Shown piece by piece: positions 1 to 8,177 of a stretch of 64,000 bases of DNA. Positions within the stretch are counted from its first letter, which is position 1, and every line of letters starts with the position of its first letter. This DNA comes from Desulfosporosinus sp. FKB (GTDB taxonomy: Bacteria; Bacillota; Desulfitobacteriia; Desulfitobacteriales; Desulfitobacteriaceae), in NCBI RefSeq assembly GCF_002196705.1, contig NZ_NADJ01000013.1:1-64000 (forward strand). Reading direction: 5' to 3'. The notes under the pieces were generated by a model that saw nothing but the letters and a program-made list of their open reading frames with translations, did not search any database and had not been told where the DNA came from. Made by a program: the position numbers and the translations under genes.

Positions 1-132
1 GCCATACTCAATTTCTCTGAATTAAGCATTCAATGCAAGTTCTATCCTTGATAAGTTCTTTTGGTGAATTAGCAATTCTATGAAAACAAGAGGAAAACCA
101 AGAAAAATCAAATTTATATAGGGAGGATAATG

Positions 133-1431
133 ATGAGTTTGTTAACGAAAGCGTTGGAAGGAATAATTACACCTGAAATGGAGCAGGTAGCAGCCCGGGA
201 AAAAGTCTCACCGGAATTTATCAGACAGGGAGTTGCTGCTGGTACAATAGTAATCCCTTGTAATATTCATCATAAGACTATTGTTCCTATAGGGATAGGA
301 AATGGGTTACGGACAAAGGTCAGTGCCAGTATCGGTCTTTACGGTAGTAAAGCTACAATTAGTGAAGAAGTTGAAAAGATCAAAACAGCTTTAGCAGCAG
401 GTACGGATGCTCTGATGGATCTAAGCGTTAGCGGTGATATCGATACGATGCGTAAAGAGACACTAAGTTCTGTTTCCGTTCCGGTTGGATCACTTCCTAT
501 ATACCAGGCTATCGCTGAAGCTGGGGAAAAGTACGGTTCGACCGTGAAAATGGATGCTGAGGAAATGTTTGAGGTCATTGAACGGCATGCGGCAGATGGA
601 GTTGATTTCCTAGCCTTACACTGCGCAACGACCATGGATATTGTGGAACGAGCGAAGAGAGAAGGCCGCATCGACCCTTTGGTAAGTTACGGAGGTGCTC
701 ACTTAATTGGTTGGATGATCGCCAATCAATGTGAAAATCCTCTTTATGAACAATATGATCGGGTATTGGAAATCGCCAGAAAATATAACGTTACTCTCAG
801 CCTGGCTGACGGGATGCGGCCGGGTTGTCTTGCTGATTCTTTAGATGGAGCCCAGGTTCAGGAACTGGTTATCTTGGGCGAACTGGTCAGGCGTGCTCGG
901 GAGTCTGGGGTGCAAATCATGATTAAGGGACCTGGACATATGCCTCTTGATCATGCGAAGGCGACTGTTACTCTGCAAAAGAGCCTTTGTAAGGGAGCGC
1001 CATATTTTGTTTTTGGGCCATTACTGACAGATATCGCCGCCGGTTATGACCATATTAATGCTGCTATCGGAGGCGCCCTCAGTGCCTGGGCAGGCGCGGA
1101 ATTTCTTTGTTATGTTACCCCGGCTGAACATATTGGGGTACCCAGCGTTGATCAGGTACAGGAGGGAGTCATAGCCGCACGGATCGCTGCACATGCCGGC
1201 GACCTGGCCAAAGGGATGAAAGAAGCCCATCAATGGGATCTGGAAATGTCTATGGCTCGGAAGAACCTGGACTGGAAAAGACAACTGGAATTGGCACTTG
1301 ATCCGCAGAGAGCAAAAGAGATCAGGAAAACCCGAAATAGTGGGGAATCCACGGCTTGTGCCATGTGCGGGAAGTACTGTGCCATGGAAATTGTCGCTAA
1401 GTATCTGAACACAACAAAGCATAGCTGTTAA
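133..1431 (+). CDS. ThiC-family radical SAM enzyme, first of a tandem pair (bzaA/bzaB-like or ThiC)
   Basis: About 432 residues, the length of short ThiC proteins without the N-terminal extension. ThiC converts aminoimidazole ribotide to hydroxymethylpyrimidine phosphate; the paralogs BzaA/BzaB/BzaF convert the same substrate to 5-hydroxybenzimidazole, a cobamide lower ligand. Visible ThiC landmarks are EGPGH-like KGPGHMPL, TDIAAGYDHI, CYVTPAEHIGVP and a C-terminal Fe-S motif CAMCGKYC (CX2CX3C). The usual GDGLRPG reads ADGMRPG here. GGAGG at 122-126 favours the second ATG (133) over the ATG at 130. A second paralog follows 20 bp later. The pairing suggests bzaAB, but the two families cannot be told apart by eye. 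No TPP or cobalamin riboswitch is visible in the 132 bases upstream. Confidence 0.85.
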   Translation: MSLLTKALEGIITPEMEQVAAREKVSPEFIRQGVAAGTIVIPCNIHHKTIVPIGIGNGLRTKVSASIGLYGSKATISEEVEKIKTALAAGTDALMDLSVSGDIDTMRKETLSSVSVPVGSLPIYQAIAEAGEKYGSTVKMDAEEMFEVIERHAADGVDFLALHCATTMDIVERAKREGRIDPLVSYGGAHLIGWMIANQCENPLYEQYDRVLEIARKYNVTLSLADGMRPGCLADSLDGAQVQELVILGELVRRARESGVQIMIKGPGHMPLDHAKATVTLQKSLCKGAPYFVFGPLLTDIAAGYDHINAAIGGALSAWAGAEFLCYVTPAEHIGVPSVDQVQEGVIAARIAAHAGDLAKGMKEAHQWDLEMSMARKNLDWKRQLELALDPQRAKEIRKTRNSGESTACAMCGKYCAMEIVAKYLNTTKHSC

Positions 1432-1450
1432 GAAGGGAAAGGTGGTTAAG

Positions 1451-2731
1451 ATGACACAAGTTTTAAAAGCCCGTTCAGGAATCATCACCGAGGAAATGGA
1501 AGCTGTAGCGGCTGATGAGAATCTTGATGTGGAGTTTATCAGGCAGGGAGTTGCTGAGGGGAGAATAGTTATCCCAAGAAATAAAAAAAGGAAGGAATTT
1601 AAATACTGTGGGATCGGGGAAGGTTTAAGGATTAAGGTTAATGCCCTGATCGGCACCTCCAGCGATCGTGATGACATGGAAATGGAAGCACGAAAGCTAG
1701 CGATTGCGGAAGAAGCCGGTTGTGACAGTTTTATGGATTTAAGTACCGGAAAAAATATTGATGGAATGAGAAAACAGTCCTTGTCCCTAGCTCATGTTGC
1801 GGTTGGCAGCACGATGATTTACCAAGCAGGTATCGAAGCGATTGAAAAATACGGCAGTGTTGTCAACATGAGAGAAGAAGATATATTTGAGGTCATTGAA
1901 AGACAAGCGGCCGATGGTTTGGATTTTATGGCGATTCATTGTGCTCTGAATATGGACGTTATCAAACGAATGCAGACTACCGGACGGGTAACCGACGTGG
2001 TTAGTCGGGGCGGTGCTTTCCTCACTGGGTGGATGCTGCATAATCAGAAAGAAAATCCCCTCTACGAAAAATTCGATCGTGTGTTAGAAATATTAAAGGC
2101 ATATGACGTAACCTTAAGCCTGGGCGATGCTATCCGTCCCGGCAGCATTGCCGATTCGTTGGACGGCGCGCAGCTTCAAGGCATGATCATTCAGGGGGAG
2201 CTTACCAGGAGAGCACAGGAGGCCGGTGTTCAGGTCATGGTGGAAGGACCGGGTCATGTTCCCCTTAACCATGTCGATGCAACTATGCGCGTGCAGAAAC
2301 GGCTATGCAACAATGCCCCATATTATATTCTTGGAACCTTGGCGACAGATGTGACTCCAGGTTATGATCATATCAGCGGAGCAATCGGGGGAGCATTAAT
2401 CGGTGCGTGTGGTGCGGATTTTCTCTGTTATTTAACTCCCGCCGAACACCTGGGGTTACCGACTGAGGAAGACGTCAGAACCGGAGTAATCACTACCAGA
2501 ATGGCCGCTCATATTGCTGATATCGCCAAAGGCAATAAACAAGCTTGGGCTAGAGATCTAGAAATGGCCAAGGCCCGTGTTGCCCGCAACACGGACAGGC
2601 AGCTTAAGGCGGCTCTTTATCCTGAACAATTGAAGGCTGCTGCGGCAACTGCTGGAGACGACCACGGTTGTGTTGTATGCGGAACCGGATGTGCCGCCCA
2701 GGTCGCTGCCGAATATTTTGGTCTTGCTTAA
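1451..2731 (+). CDS. ThiC-family radical SAM enzyme, second of a tandem pair (bzaA/bzaB-like or ThiC)
   Basis: About 426 residues, clearly homologous to the preceding gene over its whole length but far from identical, so an old paralog and not a recent duplicate. ThiC landmarks: SRGGAFLTGWMLHNQ, GDAIRPGSIADSLDGAQ, VEGPGHVPLN, TDVTPGYDHI, CYLTPAEHLGLP, and C-terminal CVVCGTGC (CX2CX3C). AAGGTGG ends about 7 bases before ATG 1451, so that start is preferred to GTG 1442. With its neighbour it resembles the bzaA-bzaB pair, which together make 5-hydroxybenzimidazole in anaerobes; a thiamine role is the alternative. No other cobamide or thiamine gene is adjacent inside the window. Confidence 0.85.
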   Translation: MTQVLKARSGIITEEMEAVAADENLDVEFIRQGVAEGRIVIPRNKKRKEFKYCGIGEGLRIKVNALIGTSSDRDDMEMEARKLAIAEEAGCDSFMDLSTGKNIDGMRKQSLSLAHVAVGSTMIYQAGIEAIEKYGSVVNMREEDIFEVIERQAADGLDFMAIHCALNMDVIKRMQTTGRVTDVVSRGGAFLTGWMLHNQKENPLYEKFDRVLEILKAYDVTLSLGDAIRPGSIADSLDGAQLQGMIIQGELTRRAQEAGVQVMVEGPGHVPLNHVDATMRVQKRLCNNAPYYILGTLATDVTPGYDHISGAIGGALIGACGADFLCYLTPAEHLGLPTEEDVRTGVITTRMAAHIADIAKGNKQAWARDLEMAKARVARNTDRQLKAALYPEQLKAAAATAGDDHGCVVCGTGCAAQVAAEYFGLA

Positions 2732-2835
2732 ATCTGTAAGAATATCCCCAATAAGATAATTGGCGTAGCAAGCAGGAAGTAATGAGATCAATAAACCGGA
2801 TCCCCAAGAACCGGTGGACATTTTAGCCTTTTTTA

Positions 2836-2866
2836 ACCGTCGATATATTATCGGCGGTATATTTTT
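2836..2866 (+). terminator. Probable terminator after the ThiC pair
   Basis: Arms ACCGTCGAT (2836-2844) and ATCGGCGGT (2850-2858), one wobble pair, followed by ATATTTTTATG. Lies about 100 bases after the second ThiC stop. Confidence 0.55.
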
Positions 2867-2948
2867 ATGTTTATGTATTAGAATAACTCATAATTCTGAG
2901 TCCAGACAATAGGCTTTTCCAGCGTTCTTTTACTTATTACTTAAGACG

Positions 2949-2984
2949 TACCAAAATAATCACTCTTGAGCGATTATTTTGGTA
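2949..2984. promoter_or_regulatory. 36-bp near-perfect palindrome in the intergenic region
   Basis: Outer arms TACCAAAATAATC and GATTATTTTGGTA are perfect 13-bp complements and inner CTC/GAG also pair. No long T-run follows on either strand, so it may be an operator or a weak bidirectional terminator. It sits in the 640-bp gap between the ThiC pair and the PRD regulator. Confidence 0.5.
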
Positions 2985-3242
2985 TTGTCCGTATTTTTAA
3001 TGAGTATTTTCTAAGAATGTCAGGGCTTAGCTTGCGTTAACGGTCAAATGGAAACTAATATAGCAATTATAGTTGACAACTGCCTGTCATGCGGCTTTCA
3101 GGATAATCATGAGTCTGAAATAGCTTTCAAAATACTATTGTTTAATGGAAAACTAAGGTAATAACTAATGATTTTAACTTTAAATAATAGAAAAGTGTCA
3201 GTACAAATATGACAATGTATAATTAAGTTCATATTGCTATGT

Positions 3243-3275
3243 ATTATCTAACGTTTATAATAAACATTAGATAAT
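3243..3275. promoter_or_regulatory. 33-bp inverted repeat upstream of the PRD regulator
   Basis: Arms ATTATCTAACGTTT and AAACATTAGATAAT (one mismatch) around ATAAT, ending 99 bases before the regulator start. Position and symmetry fit an operator for the PRD regulator or a structured leader. No function is shown by the sequence. Confidence 0.45.
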
Positions 3276-3374
3276 TTAAATTATAAAACTCGAACAATTA
3301 AATTATTATTAAAAGTAATTAATATGATTAATCAATATATAGTTTAAATAATTGGTAAAGGTGGAAAGAACATA

Positions 3375-5477
3375 ATGATTAAGCTTAGTTCTAGACAACT
3401 TGATTTGTTCCGGAAGCTGATTAACCGAGAAAATATAAAGGTTAAGGATTTTGCCCACAAAAATAATATAAGTGTTCGAACAGTTTACCGCGAAATTGAC
3501 AATATTAATAAAGAAATTCATGCTTTTGGAGTTAAAGTTGCAAACGAGGCTGGAGGACTTGTCTTAAACGGAGATGCTGAACAACTTATTCATCTAAAAT
3601 TGAATATTCCTGGGATTGGCTCAGTTATGAAGGTTGAGAACAAGAAAAATCTGATCCTCTTGGATCTTTTGCAAGGTAAAGAACCTATTAAGATACAATA
3701 TTTTGCCAAAAAATTTAACGTATCCAGTGCAGCAATCAGTTATTACCTAAAAGATATTAAAGAATGGTTGGAGAGTAAAGATATCATTTTGGTTTCTAAA
3801 CCGGGTGTTGGAATTTATATTGAATCTGATGAAGGAAATATTCGTCATGCCATCATTGATTTGTTATATCAAACTTACAGTACCGATGAATTAGTAAGCT
3901 TTTTGCAAGAAGGTTATGAACATCAAGCTTACCCTACAAACAACAAGCTCAATAATGAATTAAATATTAGATTATTGAACATGATGGATCATAACACTTT
4001 AAAAGTTATTGAAAAGGCTTTAATAAACTTAGAGACTGAAATGAATTACCAGATAGAAGATAGACTCTATATTGAGTTAGCGATTCATCTAGCCCTAGCA
4101 ATTAAAAGGCTGCTTAACGGAGAAACAATAGATATTCAGAGTTCAACTTTAGAAAAATTAAAAGAATCGGAAGATTATATTTACGCCGAAAAGATTGCTC
4201 AGTATATTACCAGTGAAATTCCCATTGAAATTCCAGAAGCCGAGATCGGGTATATTACTATTCACCTTCAAGGATTAAGAATTGGCACTCAGGCCCTTCA
4301 GGTCGAGGATCAGTTTTTGACTACCACGACGAACAAAATTATTCAAAAGGCTTCTGTTGAATTTGGAATAAATTTTAGAGAAGATCAAACACTGTACAAG
4401 GACTTAAAATCTCATCTACTATATTCAATCTATCGCTTGAAAAACGGATTTAAGATCCGTAATCCTTTAATTCAGCAAATTAAAAATCAGTATACAACCG
4501 TTTTTGAGCAGTGCAAATTAACCTTAGTTAAAACTCTGCAAGACGATTTGGATCTCGAGATTAATGATGATGAAATAGGCTATGTTACGATGCACTTTCT
4601 CGCTTCGCGGGAACGTTTAAAGAATAAGACCAAAAAGATAAATGCTCTTTTGGTCTGTGCCAGTGGGATAGGAACTTCTAGAATGTTAATGGCCAAACTG
4701 AAGAAGATCCCTCAGTTAAATGTTGTATCAACGGCGTCTGTGCTTAAGATTAACGAAATGAAAGAGACTTTTGATTTAGATGTCATTATATCAACGGTGC
4801 CTATTCAAAGAGATGACATTAAGGTTGTTGTTGTTAATCCGCTTTTTTCGGAAAGTGATTTAGAAAAGTTGGAAAGTGAATTAAACGTAGGGATAACTGT
4901 CCAACCCCAGGAGCGAAAAATCGAGTATAAGAAAGACCAGTTAAGCCAATTGAGATATATCAAAGATTATAGTTCGCAAATTAGTGTTCTGACCAAGAAT
5001 GTATGTTTTACAACGATGAGTTTTACCCAAGTCAAGGCTATTATTAAGGGGCTTTTAAATGAGCTTGTTGAGCGAAAATTATTGAATCAACAGCAGGCCT
5101 TAAGTTTAAGACGGACACTGTTGGATAGGGAAAAACTTGGGGCTATTATTATCCCGAAAAAAAACTTCGCCATTTATCATTGTGTCAGCTCTGAAATAGC
5201 GGAACCGATGATTGCCGTCGCTCAGTTGGACAAGCCTGTTAATCTGATAAATTTACTGGGCAAAAATGAAAAAGTGACAACGGCTTTTTTAATGCTTGCA
5301 CCACTAAATGTTAAAGAAAGCTTGGAGGTCATCGGGGATATTTCAAGTTCCATTATCGAGAGTTCGGACTTTGTCTTCGAAATTAATCGCAGTTCAAACG
5401 TGGAGGACTGTCGTGCTTTATTGGAAGAAACTCTTCTTAAAAAGCTTTATATTCAAATAGAGAGAATCTTTTCTTAG
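3375..5477 (+). CDS. PRD-containing PTS-controlled transcriptional regulator (BglG/MtlR/LicR type)
   Basis: A 700-residue regulator. Order of domains: two N-terminal helix-turn-helix segments (roughly 1-150; RTVYREI and SSAAISYYL are recognition-helix-like), PRD1 (about 185-295), PRD2 (about 305-415), an EIIB-like domain with LLVCASGIGTS (Cys428) and an EIIA-like domain with FAIYHC (His602). In this family PRD histidines are phosphorylated by HPr and the EIIB/EIIA parts by PTS enzymes, so activity follows sugar flux. Start ATG 3375 is preceded by AAAGGTGG. It heads a same-strand locus encoding a complete PTS, so local activation is the likely role. Confidence 0.9.
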   Translation: MIKLSSRQLDLFRKLINRENIKVKDFAHKNNISVRTVYREIDNINKEIHAFGVKVANEAGGLVLNGDAEQLIHLKLNIPGIGSVMKVENKKNLILLDLLQGKEPIKIQYFAKKFNVSSAAISYYLKDIKEWLESKDIILVSKPGVGIYIESDEGNIRHAIIDLLYQTYSTDELVSFLQEGYEHQAYPTNNKLNNELNIRLLNMMDHNTLKVIEKALINLETEMNYQIEDRLYIELAIHLALAIKRLLNGETIDIQSSTLEKLKESEDYIYAEKIAQYITSEIPIEIPEAEIGYITIHLQGLRIGTQALQVEDQFLTTTTNKIIQKASVEFGINFREDQTLYKDLKSHLLYSIYRLKNGFKIRNPLIQQIKNQYTTVFEQCKLTLVKTLQDDLDLEINDDEIGYVTMHFLASRERLKNKTKKINALLVCASGIGTSRMLMAKLKKIPQLNVVSTASVLKINEMKETFDLDVIISTVPIQRDDIKVVVVNPLFSESDLEKLESELNVGITVQPQERKIEYKKDQLSQLRYIKDYSSQISVLTKNVCFTTMSFTQVKAIIKGLLNELVERKLLNQQQALSLRRTLLDREKLGAIIIPKKNFAIYHCVSSEIAEPMIAVAQLDKPVNLINLLGKNEKVTTAFLMLAPLNVKESLEVIGDISSSIIESSDFVFEINRSSNVEDCRALLEETLLKKLYIQIERIFS

Positions 5478-5492
5478 AAGGAGGTGAGTAAA

Positions 5493-5750
5493 TTGACATC
5501 AGAAGGCAAATTAATTTCAATTTCTAAAAAACAATTAGGGCTATTCTATATTCTCTTAGCTGCAGTTTGGTTTGGAGAATCTGCCAATGAAATTATTCAC
5601 TACCGTTTCTTTGCGGGTGTAAGTTTGTTTGTCTTTGGAAGTTTATTTCTTATTGTTCTCTATCTAATTCAGAGTTACTTCACGAGAATGCTTCTGCTTT
5701 ACCAGAAGAATTTAAATAGTTCCAGACATTCATTAAAAAATAGGAGGTAG
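5493..5750 (+). CDS. Small two-helix membrane protein in the PTS locus
   Basis: About 85 residues; I do not recognise a family. Two hydrophobic stretches (about 15-30 and 40-60 from the start) are separated by a short polar segment with ESANEIIHYR, followed by a basic tail. AAGGAGG ends 8 bases before TTG 5493, which is preferred to GTG 5484 because the latter overlaps the Shine-Dalgarno sequence. It begins just after the regulator stop and ends 6 bases before EIIB, so it is probably co-translated with the PTS genes. It could be a small accessory subunit of the permease. Confidence 0.65.
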   Translation: MTSEGKLISISKKQLGLFYILLAAVWFGESANEIIHYRFFAGVSLFVFGSLFLIVLYLIQSYFTRMLLLYQKNLNSSRHSLKNRR

Positions 5751-5756
5751 TTAATT

Positions 5757-6077
5757 ATGAAAGCGATTATTTTGTGCAGTTGGGGTGCCACATCAAGTTC
5801 ACTGGCAAAGAGTGTAACAGATGAAGCTAAGAAGAGGAATCTGGACATTACCGTTGATGCAGGGGGTACAGGTGAATTTAAGAAAAAAGCGGCGGATTAC
5901 ACCGTTGCTTTACTTGAACCTCAGGTTAGGCATCTCAAGAAGGAGATCGAAGAGGCGGCAAGTAAATATGGAATTCCGGTAGATCTCGTAGATATGCAGG
6001 CCTTTGCCATGATGAACGGCAGTAAAGTACTTGACCAGATCCTGGAGTTAGCTAAAAAGGCAAAGCCAAGCAGTTAA
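5757..6077 (+). CDS. PTS EIIB, lactose/cellobiose family
   Basis: 106 residues, the normal size of a free-standing CelA/ChbB-type EIIB. The phosphorylated cysteine is Cys7 in MKAIILCSWGATSSSLAKSV, the family signature. It passes phosphate from EIIA to the sugar during uptake through the EIIC below. AGGAGG lies just before ATG 5757. A 180-bp gap with a strong hairpin separates it from EIIC, unusual within a PTS operon. Confidence 0.92.
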   Translation: MKAIILCSWGATSSSLAKSVTDEAKKRNLDITVDAGGTGEFKKKAADYTVALLEPQVRHLKKEIEEAASKYGIPVDLVDMQAFAMMNGSKVLDQILELAKKAKPSS

Positions 6078-6104
6078 AAGTAAGGACTTTTAAAGTCCTT
6101 ACTT
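6078..6104 (+). other. Intercistronic RNA hairpin between EIIB and EIIC
   Basis: Arms AAGTAAGGACTTT and AAAGTCCTTACTT are perfect 13-bp complements around one T, starting directly after the EIIB stop. No U-run follows, so it looks more like an mRNA-stability or processing element than a terminator. The next 150 bases are non-coding up to the EIIC start. Confidence 0.6.
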
Positions 6105-6257
6105 AGGTCAACGAAATTTTTCTTCCAGGATTAACAAGGCTGAATGAGAGTGAGGTAGCATACGATTGGTCTTGTCAGCTGGGGGATAAGTAAGTGGCCA
6201 ATTTGTAAGGACATCATAGTCCCTATTTTAACGATAAATATTAGGGGGGCTAAATTA

Positions 6258-7565
6258 ATGAAAAACAGCCGATTTATGCAGTGGATGGATGAGCATTTTA
6301 TGCCTGTCTTGGCCAGAATTGCTCAAAACATCTATTTGCAATCGATTCGTGATGCATTTTGCATCTTTGCATTACCACTTATTATTACAGGTTCTGTTTT
6401 CTTGATTATCTCAAATCCACCCGTAGCCCTTCACTGGGGAATTATTACAGCCTGGAATAATGCTATTACACCCATCCAAGGCCAAATAATGACCGCATTT
6501 AATTTGAGTTTTGGCATTATGGCTTTGATGGTTGCCTTCGGGACAGCTTATAGTCTAGCTACGAGGTGGGACTTAGATGATGCTTTAGCTGGTATCCTCT
6601 CGATGGTCAGCTTCCTGATTCTCTGCTTTCCTGCAACAGATGTAAGCAAAGTCTCTTTCGGAGATGTTCTAAACTACCTCGGTGGTCAAGGATTATTTGT
6701 TGCGATTATGATTGGAATTATGACCGCTAAAATTATGAAGTTTTTCACGCAGAAAGGTCTCGTTATCAAGATGCCCGCCGGGGTTCCTCCCTATGTCGTA
6801 AGAACGTTTACAGCTCTTGTTCCGTTCTTTTTCATGATCACATTTTCTTGGGCACTTGAATGGATCGTATGGTCCCATATGCACATCACAGTTCCTCAAT
6901 TAGTACTAGAGATCTTTAAACCATTAGTCGCAGTGTCTGACAGCTATCCGGCTGCGTTAGCTGAAATTATTCTCATGATGTTGTTATGGTCACTCGGGAT
7001 CCATGGTATGAATGTTGTGTCTTCTGTAGCCTATCCGTTCTGGATGACCCAACTGGCAGCAAATGATGCTGCCCTCAAAGCCGGTCAATCGCTTCCCGGA
7101 ATTGTTACCGAACCGTTCTTCCATATGTTTACACACATAGGTGGTTCAGGGTTGACATGGCCATTAACGATTATGTTCTTAATGTCAGCATCCAAACAGC
7201 TTAAGGGTATTGGCAGAACAGAAATCATCCCTGCTATCTTTAATATTAACGAGCCTCTTCTTTTTGGTGCCCCGCTTGTTTTGAATCCAATTATGTTCAT
7301 TCCCTTAATCCTGGCTCCAGTTGCGGCTGTTACCATTAACTATGCGGCCTTTGCTTTTGATCTTGTACCGAGAATTGTTACGCAGCCCTCATTCACGACT
7401 CCGGTATTTGTTGGTGGTATCATTGCTACGGGTGGTTATTGGCAGGGGGCTGTTCTGCAGTTAGTGAACTTGGTTGTCGCTGCAATTATCTACTATCCTT
7501 TCTTCAAAATGTTTGAAAAGGAATTGGTAGAAAACGAAAAAGCAGCTGCACAAGAAGCTGCTTAA
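6258..7565 (+). CDS. PTS EIIC, lactose/cellobiose family permease
   Basis: 435 residues, typical for CelB/ChbC/LacE EIIC. Many hydrophobic helices are visible, and the conserved region around 230-330 contains SLGIHGMNVVSS, FFHMFTHIGGSGLTWPL and FNINEPLLFGAPLVLNP, the last being the substrate-site motif of this family. It translocates and phosphorylates a sugar with EIIB. A long G-rich Shine-Dalgarno (TTAGGGGGGC) precedes ATG 6258. The substrate cannot be read; members handle cellobiose, chitobiose, lactose or simpler sugars, and no phospho-glycosidase is nearby. Confidence 0.92.
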   Translation: MKNSRFMQWMDEHFMPVLARIAQNIYLQSIRDAFCIFALPLIITGSVFLIISNPPVALHWGIITAWNNAITPIQGQIMTAFNLSFGIMALMVAFGTAYSLATRWDLDDALAGILSMVSFLILCFPATDVSKVSFGDVLNYLGGQGLFVAIMIGIMTAKIMKFFTQKGLVIKMPAGVPPYVVRTFTALVPFFFMITFSWALEWIVWSHMHITVPQLVLEIFKPLVAVSDSYPAALAEIILMMLLWSLGIHGMNVVSSVAYPFWMTQLAANDAALKAGQSLPGIVTEPFFHMFTHIGGSGLTWPLTIMFLMSASKQLKGIGRTEIIPAIFNINEPLLFGAPLVLNPIMFIPLILAPVAAVTINYAAFAFDLVPRIVTQPSFTTPVFVGGIIATGGYWQGAVLQLVNLVVAAIIYYPFFKMFEKELVENEKAAAQEAA

Positions 7566-7625
7566 ACGAAATAAGTCTTTACAAGTACCAATTTCCAGAA
7601 TTATAAATTTTGGGGGGGCATAACT

Positions 7626-7967
7626 GTGAACATTGAAAACAAACTTGACCTGGAACAGATCATCTTAAATCTTGTCCTGCACGGCGGCAATGCCCGCGGC
7701 AAAGCTTACGAAGCTTTGGATGCTGCTGAAGATGGTGATTTTGCACAAGCAGAAAAAAACCTCGAAGAAGCTGATCAGGAATTTTATGAAGGCCATAAAT
7801 ACCAGAATCAACTTATTCAAGGTCAATTAGAAAAGGACACTGCACCTAATTTCCTTGTTATTCATGCACAAGACCAGCTCATGACTGCTCTTGCCGAAAA
7901 GAACCTTATAAAAAGACAAATCGCTCTTTATAAACGTGTTCATGAATTAGAAAAGAAAATTCGATGA
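7626..7967 (+). CDS. PTS EIIA, lactose/cellobiose family
   Basis: 113 residues, matching the all-helical trimeric ChbA/LacF EIIA. The sequence NFLVIHAQDQLMTALAEKNL contains the active-site histidine region of this family. It accepts phosphate from HPr and hands it to EIIB. GTG 7626 follows a GGGGGG tract. EIIB, EIIC and EIIA are therefore all separate polypeptides here. Confidence 0.92.
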   Translation: MNIENKLDLEQIILNLVLHGGNARGKAYEALDAAEDGDFAQAEKNLEEADQEFYEGHKYQNQLIQGQLEKDTAPNFLVIHAQDQLMTALAEKNLIKRQIALYKRVHELEKKIR

Positions 7968-8041
7968 AGTACGCAAATTAAGTATAAATTAGATTAGAAA
8001 ATAAGGAACTAAGCAAGTTTTTCGGGAGATTCAGCATTCAG

Positions 8042-8102
8042 TTTAAGGGGTGGTTCTTTGTACGATTGTTGCCAAGCAACGAACAGAGAATACCCCTTTA
8101 AA
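8042..8102 (+). ncRNA. 61-nt long stem-loop between EIIA and pfkA
   Basis: Outer arms TTTAAGGGGT (8042-8051) and ACCCCTTTAAA (8092-8102) pair, the helix continues with TTCTTTGT (8054-8061) against ACAGAGAA (8083-8090) including a G-U pair, and an apical helix GTTGC/GCAAC (8068-8072/8076-8080) closes on CAA. The only interruptions are small bulges. It sits about 75 bases before the pfkA start and carries no U-run, so it looks like an intercistronic structured RNA or processing site. No known RNA family is recognised. Confidence 0.6.
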
Positions 8103-8177
8103 TAGTACAAGCTTGAAACAGCTTGATACGTATTTGCAATTACTTCAAGAGCGTTTTTTGGGTGAGAGGTGATACTA

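Noticed and set aside
1-129. Riboswitch (TPP or cobalamin) upstream of the first ThiC gene
   Set aside because: No conserved TPP or cobalamin block is visible in the available bases; the leader may extend outside the window.
1021-1677. 218-codon minus-strand open frame across the ThiC pair
   Set aside because: It runs antisense through the conserved ends of both ThiC genes, has no ribosome-binding site and no recognisable motif; a shadow of coding bias.
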